Origin: Croceicoccus estronivorus
Lineage (GTDB): Bacteria > Pseudomonadota > Alphaproteobacteria > Sphingomonadales > Sphingomonadaceae
Direction of reading: 5' to 3'
Assembly: GCF_001625325.1 (NCBI RefSeq)
Contig: NZ_JRQQ01000002.1
Location: 186,001 to 250,000 of the forward strand
Length of the DNA stretch: 64,000 nucleotides
The notes beneath the pieces are model-generated. The model was not told the DNA's origin and searched no databases. It was given only the letters and a program-made list of their open reading frames with translations. Positions within the stretch are counted from its first letter, which is position 1. The number at the start of each line of letters is the position of its first letter. The position numbers and the translations under genes were made by a program. Below are positions 24,290 to 32,150 of this stretch, piece after piece.

Positions 24290-24726
24290 GGCCGTGCCGT
24301 TTCCATGCGCATGAGTGTTTGCTGGCCGGAAGCGCACAGTACCTCCTCTCCCTCGCGTATCGCATGGACCTTGAGATCGCAGACCGTCAGCGCGCGTCCA
24401 GCGCGCAGCACTTCACCCGTGGCGCGCAGGCGTTCTCCCGCCGCCGGACGGATAAGATTGAGCTTGTATTCAACCGTCAGGACATCGTCGCCATCCCCGA
24501 AAACCGAGTAAGCGGCATAACCGCCCGCCACGTCGGCAATCGCGCCGACCACGCCGCCATGAAGGAAGCCGTTCTGCTGGCAAAGATCAGTCCGGAACGG
24601 CAGATCGAGAACCACCTTGCCATGGCTGGCGTGGATCACCTCGGCCCCGATCAGCCCCATGAAACTCTGACGCGAGAAGCTCTCGCGAACGCGTTCGAGC
24701 AGAAGCGGGTCATTGGCCCCGGTCAC
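24286..24726 (-). CDS. PaaI-family hotdog thioesterase
   Basis: This 146-residue hotdog-fold protein has the motif GFLHGGVVGAIADVAGGYAA and LTVEYKLNLIRPA. PaaI-type enzymes hydrolyse acyl- or aryl-CoA thioesters. It overlaps the isomerase gene upstream by 4 bp, so a CoA-linked aromatic or aliphatic substrate shared with that enzyme is plausible. Confidence 0.85.
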   Translation of the reverse strand: MTGANDPLLLERVRESFSRQSFMGLIGAEVIHASHGKVVLDLPFRTDLCQQNGFLHGGVVGAIADVAGGYAAYSVFGDGDDVLTVEYKLNLIRPAAGERLRATGEVLRAGRALTVCDLKVHAIREGEEVLCASGQQTLMRMETARP

Positions 24727-25370
24727 GATCCTGTCCTCCGGGACACGCCATAATCGAGGGTGCCGAGGCGTTGCATCTCAGCCGTCTGGAACAGTTTGGG
24801 ATCGGCCAGATAATCGCGCACCATGTCCAGCGTATCGAAGCCCCAGAACAGGTCCTCCCCGATCGCGAGAGTGGGCACGCCGAACACGCCGCGCGCGATC
24901 GCCGCCTCGGTGTTGGCTCGGAGCCCGTCCTTTACATCCGCGCTTGCGATCCTGTCCTGCGCAGCGGAAAGACCAAGTTCACCGCCAAGCCTCTCCAGTT
25001 CGGCGGCATCGCTCAGATCCCGGCCTTGCGCAAAAACCGCCTCGAACACGGTATCTACAGCGTCCGTGCGGGCGTCGAGCGCAATCAGCAGCCGCAGTGC
25101 CTCGACCGAACGAAACGGATGCGTATCGGGAAAGCGCAGCACGATACCGTTCCTGTCAGCCAGCCATTGGCACATGCGATAGGTCTGCGCCCGCTTGGGC
25201 GGCACTTCCGCCGGGCCGATCAGGCCCCAGTGGTTGAGCAGCGCGCCCAGAAGCACCGGGACCGGGCGTATCTCCAGCCCGAAATCGTCTTCACGCAGGC
25301 GCTTCCACATCAGGAAGGCGAAGGGCGAGACGGGATCGAAATAGAAATTGGCCGGGGTCTTCGTGCTCAT
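24723..25370 (-). CDS. 2-hydroxychromene-2-carboxylate isomerase-like (DsbA/kappa-GST fold)
   Basis: This 215-residue protein has the kappa-GST-like start NFYFDPVSPFAFLMWKRL with the catalytic Ser in place of the Dsb Cys, and FGVPTLAIGEDLFWGFDTLD near the C-terminus. NahD-type enzymes isomerise hydroxychromene carboxylates in naphthalene breakdown using glutathione. No naphthalene genes are close, so the true substrate may differ. It is the first gene of the five-gene minus operon. Confidence 0.82.
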   Translation of the reverse strand: MSTKTPANFYFDPVSPFAFLMWKRLREDDFGLEIRPVPVLLGALLNHWGLIGPAEVPPKRAQTYRMCQWLADRNGIVLRFPDTHPFRSVEALRLLIALDARTDAVDTVFEAVFAQGRDLSDAAELERLGGELGLSAAQDRIASADVKDGLRANTEAAIARGVFGVPTLAIGEDLFWGFDTLDMVRDYLADPKLFQTAEMQRLGTLDYGVSRRTGS

Positions 25371-25388
25371 CTGGTTGCTCCTTGGGCC

Positions 25389-25442
25389 TCATCATTGTAT
25401 CAAATTGTGAGTCGATCAAATCAAACATTGTATTGGTTCAAT
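25389..25442. promoter_or_regulatory. Divergent promoter with direct repeats
   Basis: CATTGTAT occurs at 25393-25400 and 25426-25433, 33 bp apart. GGTTCAAT at 25435-25442 and TCATCATTG at 25389-25397 repeat words found in the MocR-lysE promoter (19256-19292), the second in the opposite orientation. The element separates the isomerase operon from the cupin operon. Confidence 0.4.
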
Positions 25443-25443
25443 C

Positions 25444-25950
25444 ATGGCCGTTATCACACCCCCCGTTCTTCATCTCGATACTCTCGACCTGCAAAGACAG
25501 GCGCACGGCGATCTCTACGAAGCGCGTATGGCCTCCTTCGCTTCGCCGCTGGGTGCGCACATGCTGGGCGGAAGGCTGGTCGTGGTGCCGCCGGGCAAGC
25601 GGGCGTGGCCGTTCCACGGCCATCACGCGAATGAGGAACTGTTCGTGATCCTCTCCGGCAGCGGCCGCCTGCGCTATGCTGATGGCGATCATGCGCTACG
25701 GGCGGGCGATGTCGCGCTATGCCCGGCCAGCGGCGCGGCAAGTGCGCACCAGATCATCAACACCGGCGATACAGACCTGCGCTATCTCGCCATCAGTACG
25801 ATGAACGAGCCCGACGTGATCGACTATCCCGACAGCGGCAAGTTCGCGGTCATGGCAGGCGCCGCGCCCGGCGGCGACAAGGCGAGCCGGTCGGTGGACC
25901 ATGTCGGGCGCTATGCCGATGCGGTCGGCTACTGGGACGGCGAGACATGA
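25444..25950 (+). CDS. Cupin-domain protein (168 aa)
   Basis: This single-domain cupin carries GHHANEELFVILSGSGRLRY (first motif) and GDVALCPASGAASAHQIIN (second motif), with the histidines needed for metal binding. The C-terminal third ends in DHVGRYADAVGYWDGE, a conserved tail of this subfamily. Function unknown. It is coupled by an ATGA overlap to the 2OG-Fe dioxygenase gene. Confidence 0.8.
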   Translation: MAVITPPVLHLDTLDLQRQAHGDLYEARMASFASPLGAHMLGGRLVVVPPGKRAWPFHGHHANEELFVILSGSGRLRYADGDHALRAGDVALCPASGAASAHQIINTGDTDLRYLAISTMNEPDVIDYPDSGKFAVMAGAAPGGDKASRSVDHVGRYADAVGYWDGET

Positions 25951-26663
25951 CCAGGTGGCTCGCCACCGCCTCCGGCGAGTGCATCGCCACGCCGCCCGCC
26001 CTGCTCCTGCCACCGGGCAAGCTGGTTGATCCCGGCAACCCGGAATGGGCAGCATTTGCGCGGAGCTGGGACGATCTGCCGCGCGACACTTGGATGGCCG
26101 ACGGCGGCACCTATCGTCGCAGACGCTATGCCGCCTTTGAGGTGGCAGGCGGGAAATGCACGCGCCTGCCGCATCGCGCGCACTACCAGGAGCGCGATCA
26201 CAATCCCTTGAATGGCGGCATCGAACGCTGGTTCGCGCCGATGGCCGAAGCTCGAACCGGATCGCCGCTTTTTCAGGCGCTGGTGCTGGGCACCGCCGCC
26301 CTTATCGCGGATGCGAGCGCGCAGGGTCCGAACTTCTGGGCGGTCGAGGCGCATCAATTTCGCATCGAAGCGCTGTCGGGACAGCCCGGCCTCCCCACGC
26401 CGGAGGGCATGCATCATGACGGGCGCGACTGGGTGTTGATCCTGCTTGTCGGCGGCAGCGATTACGCCGGCGGTGAAAGTCGCGTAGAGGATGCATTTGG
26501 CGCTTGCATCCTCGAACACCGGCTAACCCGTCCCGGCGAAGCGCTGCTGCTGGATGACCGTACCGTCCGCCATGGCACCACGCCGATCGAGTCCGCGACA
26601 CCGGGCGCGCCCGCATGGCGGGACACGCTGGTTCTCACATTCGCGCAAGCGCGGGAAAGTTGA
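25947..26663 (+). CDS. 2OG-Fe(II) dioxygenase family protein (isoleucine-hydroxylase/BsmA-like)
   Basis: This 238-residue protein has the facial triad HHDGRDW (HxD) and the distal His in DDRTVRHGTTPI, with GGESRVEDAFG between, as in the Pfam 2OG-Fe dioxygenase family that includes bacterial L-isoleucine hydroxylases. Such enzymes hydroxylate free amino acids with 2-oxoglutarate and O2. An amino acid is a reasonable guess because LysE exporters and a MocR regulator lie nearby, but it is unproven. Confidence 0.8.
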   Translation: MTRWLATASGECIATPPALLLPPGKLVDPGNPEWAAFARSWDDLPRDTWMADGGTYRRRRYAAFEVAGGKCTRLPHRAHYQERDHNPLNGGIERWFAPMAEARTGSPLFQALVLGTAALIADASAQGPNFWAVEAHQFRIEALSGQPGLPTPEGMHHDGRDWVLILLVGGSDYAGGESRVEDAFGACILEHRLTRPGEALLLDDRTVRHGTTPIESATPGAPAWRDTLVLTFAQARES

Positions 26664-26671
26664 GGGACAGG

Positions 26672-27208
26672 ATGGATCGCTTCTTCGTCGTAACCGGCGG
26701 TCCGGGATCGGGCAAAAGCACGCTCCTTGCGGCGCTGGCCGAACAAGGCTTGCCGCATATGCCCGAGGCCGGACGAGCGGTGATCCGCGACGAGGTGGCC
26801 GCCGGCGGAACCGCTCTACCATGGGATGACCGCGACGCCTTTGCCGACAAGATGCTGGCGCATGACCTCAGCTCCTATGAGGAGGCACAGGCGAAAGACG
26901 GCATCCTGTTCTTCGACCGAGGCATTCCCGACATCATCGGCTACCGCATATTGTGCGGGTTGGGCATACCCGGCGACCTCACACGCGCGGCGGAGAGCAA
27001 CCGGTACAACCGACATGTCTTCATTGCGCCGCCCTGGCCCGAGATCTATGCCAAGGATAGCGAGCGCAAGCAGGATTGGGACGAGGCGGTGGCGACCCAT
27101 GACATAATGGCGCGCGTCTATCAGGAACTGGGATACACCCTCATCTCCCTCCCCCTCGTGTCGCCCGATGAGCGCGCAACTTTCGTGCAGCACTGGATTG
27201 AACGGTAG
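26672..27208 (+). CDS. AAA-type ATP/GTP-binding protein (AAA_28 family)
   Basis: This 178-residue P-loop protein starts FFVVTGGPGSGKSTLLAALA (Walker A) and has ILFFDRGIPDIIGY (Walker B-like). AAA_28 proteins resemble small kinases and have no established role. The start MDRFFVV at 26672 is 8 bp after the dioxygenase stop, so this is the third gene of the cupin operon. Confidence 0.82.
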   Translation: MDRFFVVTGGPGSGKSTLLAALAEQGLPHMPEAGRAVIRDEVAAGGTALPWDDRDAFADKMLAHDLSSYEEAQAKDGILFFDRGIPDIIGYRILCGLGIPGDLTRAAESNRYNRHVFIAPPWPEIYAKDSERKQDWDEAVATHDIMARVYQELGYTLISLPLVSPDERATFVQHWIER

Positions 27209-27308
27209 CAGAAGGCACAAACGATGACTGTTTCGAGCGGGTGACTGCCATCATTGGCATTCACCACATGCTCCGGGAGGAGGCGCGCGATGAATACCCT
27301 GTGATCTG

Positions 27309-28082
27309 TCAGATCATGATAACGCCGCCATCGACATTATAGCTTTGGCCATTGATCCAGCGGCCATCCTCGGACAGCAGCATGGCAACTACCCCAGCAA
27401 TATCCTCGGGGCGCCCGAGCCGGACGCTTGGCGTTTTTTCCAGCATGGCAACCTGGAAATCACTCTTGGTGCCGTTTCGTTCTTTCATGGATTCAGTAAT
27501 GGTCAGCCCTGGCGCAACGCAATTGGCGGTAACGCCGCTTTTGCCCCAGGCCGACGCCACGTGCCTCATCAGAGCCATCAGCCCGCTTTTCGCTATGGCG
27601 TAGGCTGGCCTGACAGGCTCGCCAGCATGGGCTGCCCCTGAACTCGTATAAACGAGACCTCCACCGCCATTCGCGATCAGGTATGGCAGGACCGCACGCG
27701 TACAAAGGACGTGTCCGCGCAAGTTAACCTGCATGGTCCGGTCGAATACCGCCATCGGTTCGTCCAGTATGTCCGTATCCTTGACGAGCGTCGCCATATC
27801 GGCGCCATTGATGTGCGCGCCGTCCAGCTTGCCGAACTGCTCGGCCGCCTTGTCAAATGCGGATTTGACCAGTGCCTCATCGGCCAGGTCAACCAAGGTC
27901 GCAAACGCCTCGCCACCTTTTGATCGGATCTCTTCGGCAACATTTTCAGCAGCGGGCAGATTGATGTCCGCAAGGCAGACTTTTGCGCCCTCCTCCGCCA
28001 GGCGGCGCGACGTCGCTGCACCTATGCCCGTACCTGATCCGACAACAATGATGGCCTTCCCCGCGAGACGCTCTCCAAGCAT
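27309..28082 (-). CDS. Short-chain dehydrogenase/reductase
   Basis: This 257-residue SDR has the cofactor motif GSGTGIG, the structural NGAD motif, catalytic Ser in YTSSGAAH and YAIAK, and ends INGQSYNVDGGVIMI. The cofactor Asp in LADINLPAAEN suggests NAD(H). It should interconvert a secondary alcohol and ketone in the island's pathway. The start MLGERLAGK at 28082 is fixed by the family; the frame extends upstream without domain content. A TTCC-N8-GGAA site lies 102 bp upstream. Confidence 0.88.
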   Translation of the reverse strand: MLGERLAGKAIIVVGSGTGIGAATSRRLAEEGAKVCLADINLPAAENVAEEIRSKGGEAFATLVDLADEALVKSAFDKAAEQFGKLDGAHINGADMATLVKDTDILDEPMAVFDRTMQVNLRGHVLCTRAVLPYLIANGGGGLVYTSSGAAHAGEPVRPAYAIAKSGLMALMRHVASAWGKSGVTANCVAPGLTITESMKERNGTKSDFQVAMLEKTPSVRLGRPEDIAGVVAMLLSEDGRWINGQSYNVDGGVIMI

Positions 28083-28184
28083 TCGTAATCCCTTTGTCTG
28101 TGTGGGGCCGTTTGAACCCTCTTCGATATGCTTAGGCCATGCCAGCGTGCCGCCCAAGACACATGCAAGCACTGAACTACAGAT

Positions 28185-28200
28185 TTCCGCGTGGCTGGAA
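28185..28200. promoter_or_regulatory. TTCCR-N6-YGGAA operator, copy 1
   Basis: TTCCGCGTGGCTGGAA lies between the divergent SDR (start 28082) and IclR regulator (start 28356) genes. It matches six other sites in the island and would allow autoregulation of the regulator. Confidence 0.65.
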
Positions 28201-28272
28201 CGGCAGTGTATCATGCACGGCTCGCGGTAATCTGCTGGCTTGGCCACTTGAAGCAATTTCATGCATAAGTTA

Positions 28273-28289
28273 TCCTGAAAAAATCAGGA
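28273..28289. promoter_or_regulatory. Perfect inverted repeat upstream of the IclR gene
   Basis: TCCTGA-AAAAA-TCAGGA, 6-bp arms with a 5-bp A-tract spacer, ends 66 bp before the regulator start. It may be a second regulator site or a promoter-proximal hairpin; no copy was found elsewhere in the island. Confidence 0.45.
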
Positions 28290-28355
28290 GTTTCGAGAAA
28301 AGAGCCTTTGACTAGCAGGCAGAAGATCTGCGGTAGGGGTAGATGGAGAGGTTCC

Positions 28356-29213
28356 GTGGCTCAAAAGAAGCCCAAATTAGGTTTTAGTGATGCCCGTTCC
28401 GCAACTCAGGGCGGTGTTAAATCCTGCCTTCGAGCATTGGACATCGTGCACTATTTCACAATGTACGATGCGCCTGCGCGGACAATCGATATCAGCGAGG
28501 CACTGGGCATACCCAACTCCAGCGCAGACGAAATCCTGCGCACTCTCGCCGCAATGGGGTATCTCACGTTCAATCGCGAGACGAAGCGATATGTCCCTTC
28601 ATATAAACTGGTTGCCACTGGGCGCAGTATCGAGCGTAATTTCTTCGGCGGCAATTATATCGGGGATTTGTTGAGCGAGATAAAGGCAGAGACGGGCGCC
28701 ACGGTCTTCGTCACATTCCAGAACGACTGCTGGGTGGAAAATGTGGCGGAGATGCGGGGCCGTTGGTTGACCCCCAATGACGAAATCGATTTCCCAACTG
28801 AGGTGATCCTTTACGATCGGGATCGTTGGCAACCTGCAACGAACTTCGCTGCAGCAATTCTGGCCCAGCATTCGAATATTGAAATCATCAAGTTGGTCAC
28901 TCGTGCACAACAGCTCGGGCTTGGTCCAAGCGGGCCGTCGCTGATGAAGTATCTTGTAGATCGCATCGCACAAATCCGCGCCAAGGGCTTCGCGCTTTGC
29001 CGTCGTAATGACATCGTGCTGGATTCCATTGCCGTGCCCTTGCAGCTTCCCAATGCGGTCTCCCCCCATGCGGTTGGCATCGTTGGAGAAAAGCTCTTCG
29101 AATCCGAAGGTGACATCAAACAGATGGCATCGGCCATGCAATCGGCTGTCATGCGGCATCGGGATCGGTTGTATCAGGCGTCTGTCGGCTCGCCTGCCCA
29201 CGGGCACTGCTAG
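28356..29213 (+). CDS. IclR-family transcriptional regulator
   Basis: This 285-residue protein has an N-terminal winged helix (KSCLRALDIVHYFT, TIDISEALGIPNSSADEILR, MGYLTFNRETKRYVPS) and a C-terminal IclR effector domain (YIGDLLSEIKAETGATVFVTF). GTG at 28356 is preceded by GGAGAGG; a TTG at 28308 is an alternative. It is the only transcription factor in the 27-49 kb island and is the best candidate to bind the seven TTCCR-N6-YGGAA sites. The effector would be a pathway compound. Confidence 0.85.
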   Translation: MAQKKPKLGFSDARSATQGGVKSCLRALDIVHYFTMYDAPARTIDISEALGIPNSSADEILRTLAAMGYLTFNRETKRYVPSYKLVATGRSIERNFFGGNYIGDLLSEIKAETGATVFVTFQNDCWVENVAEMRGRWLTPNDEIDFPTEVILYDRDRWQPATNFAAAILAQHSNIEIIKLVTRAQQLGLGPSGPSLMKYLVDRIAQIRAKGFALCRRNDIVLDSIAVPLQLPNAVSPHAVGIVGEKLFESEGDIKQMASAMQSAVMRHRDRLYQASVGSPAHGHC

Positions 29214-29341
29214 GTCGGACAAAACACACCCTTTCTGCCACAAGCCGATCATCAGAGGCAGAAGGCTCTTCATTAGGCAGCTCACGCACGCATAAGGAAA
29301 ACCGTGAGGATCGCATTCATGATCCCTTTCGGAGAGTTGCC

Positions 29342-30562
29342 TTGGAATCTGACGTACGCATACCCGATCATGTGCCTGCCGAACGAGTTGTCCACTTCGA
29401 CTTTCGCAACGACGAAGCCATCCGGCACGATCCCTACAAATATATCGCGGATCTGAAGAACTGCCCGGACATCTTCTTCTCACCGGACCTGGGCGGCTAT
29501 TGGGTCATTCGTCCGTCAGAGGCGATTGCGGAAGTCTTTACTGATCACGAACGGTTTACGGCAACTTCTCTCGCCATTCCCAAGCGCGATGCCTCTATCG
29601 TGCTCATACCGAACAATTTCGACCCGCCCCGCCACACGGCCTATCGCAAAGCCATGGCGAACAACCTGTTCTCACCGCGCGCGCTGGCCACAATCGACCC
29701 CGATACGCGTGATTTTGCCCGCCAGCTGTTCGATCACTTCACACCCGGCAAATGCGAATTCGTTTCGGAATTTGCCTATAAGTTGCCGATCGATATTTTC
29801 CTCAATCTGATGGGAGCAGACCTGTCTCTCCGAGACCAGTGCCTGTCATGGATCAAATTGATTTTCCGGGGGCGTTCTGCGGAGGAGACAGGGCAAGGTT
29901 TCATCGAAGCCTATGCATGGGTCACCACCTGGCTGAAGGAACAACTGGCCGATCCTTCCCGTAACAAGGGCAGCATGTTCCAGGCGTTGTTGCGCATGAA
30001 GATCGACGACAAACAGCCTGATTTCGAGGATATGCGGTCAATGACCTTGATGCTGTTTTCAGGCGGGCTCGACACGATCACTTCCCAAATGACGCATATC
30101 ATGCATTTTCTGGCCGAAAGTCCGGCTCACAGGCAGCGATTGATCGACCATCCCGAGGATATTCCAGTTGCTCTGGAAGAAATGTTGAGACGCTTTGGCA
30201 TCTCGTTCATCGGGCGTAGCGTGGCCAAGGATCACGTGTTTTATGGCGTGCAGATGAAAAAGGGGGACGTCGTGTGCGCCGGTACGCCGATCGCCGGTCT
30301 GGACGCAGACCAATGGGACAACCCTCTTGAAGTGGACTTCGACCGTGGCGGACGTCGCAAGGTCAAGCATCTCGGCTTTGGCGCTGGACCACACTTGTGC
30401 ATCGGGGCCTATCTGGCGCGCAAGCAGCTAACCGTCATGTTGGAGGAACTCCTGCCTCGTATGCCGAACCTGCGCATCGCGAAAGACACAGTCATCGAAA
30501 ACCAGGCAGGCGCGACAATGATGCTCAAGGCATTGCCGCTCGAATGGGACGTTACAGATTGA
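29342..30562 (+). CDS. Cytochrome P450
   Basis: This 406-residue soluble bacterial P450 has the I-helix segment FSGGLDTITSQ (about 239-249; Gly-Gly replaces the usual Ala-Gly and Ile follows Thr), the ExxR motif EMLR (about 279-282) and the heme loop FGAGPHLCIG with Cys353. It starts with TTG at 29342 after a GGAGAG site. It should hydroxylate the pathway substrate. No ferredoxin or reductase gene is near, so electrons must come from elsewhere. It is 128 bp downstream of the regulator and may share its message. Confidence 0.92.
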   Translation: MESDVRIPDHVPAERVVHFDFRNDEAIRHDPYKYIADLKNCPDIFFSPDLGGYWVIRPSEAIAEVFTDHERFTATSLAIPKRDASIVLIPNNFDPPRHTAYRKAMANNLFSPRALATIDPDTRDFARQLFDHFTPGKCEFVSEFAYKLPIDIFLNLMGADLSLRDQCLSWIKLIFRGRSAEETGQGFIEAYAWVTTWLKEQLADPSRNKGSMFQALLRMKIDDKQPDFEDMRSMTLMLFSGGLDTITSQMTHIMHFLAESPAHRQRLIDHPEDIPVALEEMLRRFGISFIGRSVAKDHVFYGVQMKKGDVVCAGTPIAGLDADQWDNPLEVDFDRGGRRKVKHLGFGAGPHLCIGAYLARKQLTVMLEELLPRMPNLRIAKDTVIENQAGATMMLKALPLEWDVTD

Positions 30563-30574
30563 CGCAACGGCAGT

Positions 30575-30608
30575 CCGTGGGGCTATTTTTTCTCAAATGG
30601 CCCCACGG
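30575..30608. terminator. Terminator between convergent P450 and MFS genes
   Basis: CCGTGGGGC and GCCCCACGG form a perfect 9-bp stem around a 16-nt T-rich loop. It lies 12 bp after the P450 stop and 14 bp from the MFS stop and could serve both strands, though the T-tail is short. Confidence 0.6.
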
Positions 30609-30622
30609 TTTACCTCGTTCGA

Positions 30623-31960
30623 TCAGGCTGCGGCTTGCTCCTGGCGCAACAGGTGGCGTGCCGCGATAATCCAATGGGTCACGCTCCACAGCATCAACAG
30701 CGACAGGCAGATCAACGACAATTGCAGACCGCGAGCAGGATCGCCGGTCATTGAATTGAACATGTCGCTCAAGATGCCTGCAAAGATCGGGCCCATGGCA
30801 ACGCCAATGACATTACAGCCCACGACATAAACCGCGCTGGCAGTCGCTCGCGTCGCAACGGGCGCAAGGCTCTGCGTCACCGCAATCGAGGGAGCCGTCC
30901 AGAAGGCAACCAGGATCATCGGCGGCAAGAGCAGCCATAATGTCGTCATGCCGCTGGTCGCGGAAAATGCCAGGATATGCAGTGGAATACTCAGCGTCAG
31001 ACCAATGATGGGTGCCCACAGCATGGCATGCATGCCACGTGCACCGAGTCTCGATGCGAGCCATCCGCCAAACCAGGTCCCGAACAGGCCTGCAGAACCG
31101 GTCAACACCGCCATACCGAGGCCGACCTCCGACAATGACATGCCATGGACACGGATGAGATAGGATGGAAGCCAGGCAGCAATCCCCATCTGGACGAAGC
31201 TGGCCCCGGCACTTGCCAATACGACCTGAACATAGGCCGGCCTGTGCCACAAGGCCGACACTGCATCGCGAAAGCTTACCTTTCCGACATTGTCCGGTTG
31301 CGGAGTACTTTCAGACTCCCCACGCATCGGCTCTCGGGCAATCAGCAGAAAAGCGAGCGCCACGATCACTCCCGGCAGCCCGACAATCAGGAGAGCGGCA
31401 CGCCAGCTGTAATGTTGGGCGATATAACCGCCAACTGCGAGGCCGAGCATCATCCCTATCGGAATGCCGGTGGCGAAGATCCCCATGGCGGCGGGTCGCC
31501 GATCAGCTGGATATATGTCGGACAACAGCGAGTGAGCCGCCGGCGTATACCCGGATTCGGCCATGCCCACTCCCATGCGGGCGACGAATAGCTGGGCATA
31601 GTTTCGTGTCACGCCGCCAACCGCAGTCAACAGGCTCCACAGGATTGTGATGACGGCAATCATCCTGACTCGATTGATGCCGGTATCCACCCACCGGGCG
31701 ATGGGAATTCCCATGAGAGTGTAGAACAAGCTGATCGAACCGCCCGTCAGCAGGCCCAACTGCCAGTCCTGAAGGACAAATTCTTCCTTTATCGGTTCCT
31801 GCAGGATCAGGACAATTTGCCGATCAAGGTAATTCAGCGAATAGATCAAGGTCAGCATAATCAGCATCAGGGTACGCTTGCCACTGCTGGCATTGCGCAC
31901 TGCGTCCGACAGAGTCTCACCAAACTCTTCGGCGCGCATTTTCATCTTCTCCATGGGCAT
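30623..31960 (-). CDS. MFS transporter
   Basis: This protein of about 445 residues has twelve membrane segments and the MFS loop-2/3 motif in the N-terminal half (YSLNYLDRQIVLILQEPIKE at the first helix, DRRPAAMGIF between helices 4 and 5). The NYLDR start is typical of spinster/ACS-like transporters found in sphingomonad catabolic clusters. It probably imports the growth substrate. Met codons at 31960, 31954, 31945 and 31939 are all possible starts; GGAG before 31939 is the best ribosome site. Confidence 0.85.
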   Translation of the reverse strand: MPMEKMKMRAEEFGETLSDAVRNASSGKRTLMLIMLTLIYSLNYLDRQIVLILQEPIKEEFVLQDWQLGLLTGGSISLFYTLMGIPIARWVDTGINRVRMIAVITILWSLLTAVGGVTRNYAQLFVARMGVGMAESGYTPAAHSLLSDIYPADRRPAAMGIFATGIPIGMMLGLAVGGYIAQHYSWRAALLIVGLPGVIVALAFLLIAREPMRGESESTPQPDNVGKVSFRDAVSALWHRPAYVQVVLASAGASFVQMGIAAWLPSYLIRVHGMSLSEVGLGMAVLTGSAGLFGTWFGGWLASRLGARGMHAMLWAPIIGLTLSIPLHILAFSATSGMTTLWLLLPPMILVAFWTAPSIAVTQSLAPVATRATASAVYVVGCNVIGVAMGPIFAGILSDMFNSMTGDPARGLQLSLICLSLLMLWSVTHWIIAARHLLRQEQAAA

Positions 31961-31989
31961 CCCGCTCTTGCATTTATGCGTTGAAGGCA

Positions 31990-32003
31990 TGGAAGGTCTT
32001 CCA
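31990..32003. promoter_or_regulatory. Palindrome in the MFS/epimerase promoter
   Basis: TGGAAG-GT-CTTCCA is a perfect dyad, outward-facing relative to the TTCC-N8-GGAA motif (GGAA before TTCC). It lies 60 bp from operator copy 2 and may be a secondary site for the same protein. Confidence 0.35.
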
Positions 32004-32062
32004 TTTCTCCCGGATCGGGACGTCCGACAGCAATGCCATAGGGTCAATCTGAGCCATTCCAT

Positions 32063-32078
32063 TTCCGGTAACGTGGAA
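32063..32078. promoter_or_regulatory. TTCCR-N6-YGGAA operator, copy 2
   Basis: TTCCGGTAACGTGGAA is located between the divergent MFS (102 bp) and epimerase-like (72 bp) genes. Same spacing and arms as the other copies. Confidence 0.65.
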
Positions 32079-32150
32079 GGTTCACGCCTGAAGTGGCACA
32101 ACCTAGTTAGAACGGTGTTCACGACATCGACAACAGGAAGGGAACTGGCA

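Noticed and set aside
24723-25370. A naphthalene degradation locus because of the NahD-like isomerase
   Set aside because: No ring-hydroxylating dioxygenase, ring-cleavage or salicylate genes lie in the window; the family is broader than naphthalene breakdown.
29233-29263. TTCTGCC/GGCAGAA inverted repeat as an operator of the P450 gene
   Set aside because: The arms are 17 bp apart and differ from the TTCC-N8-GGAA family; it may be a weak terminator of the regulator gene but without a T-run.
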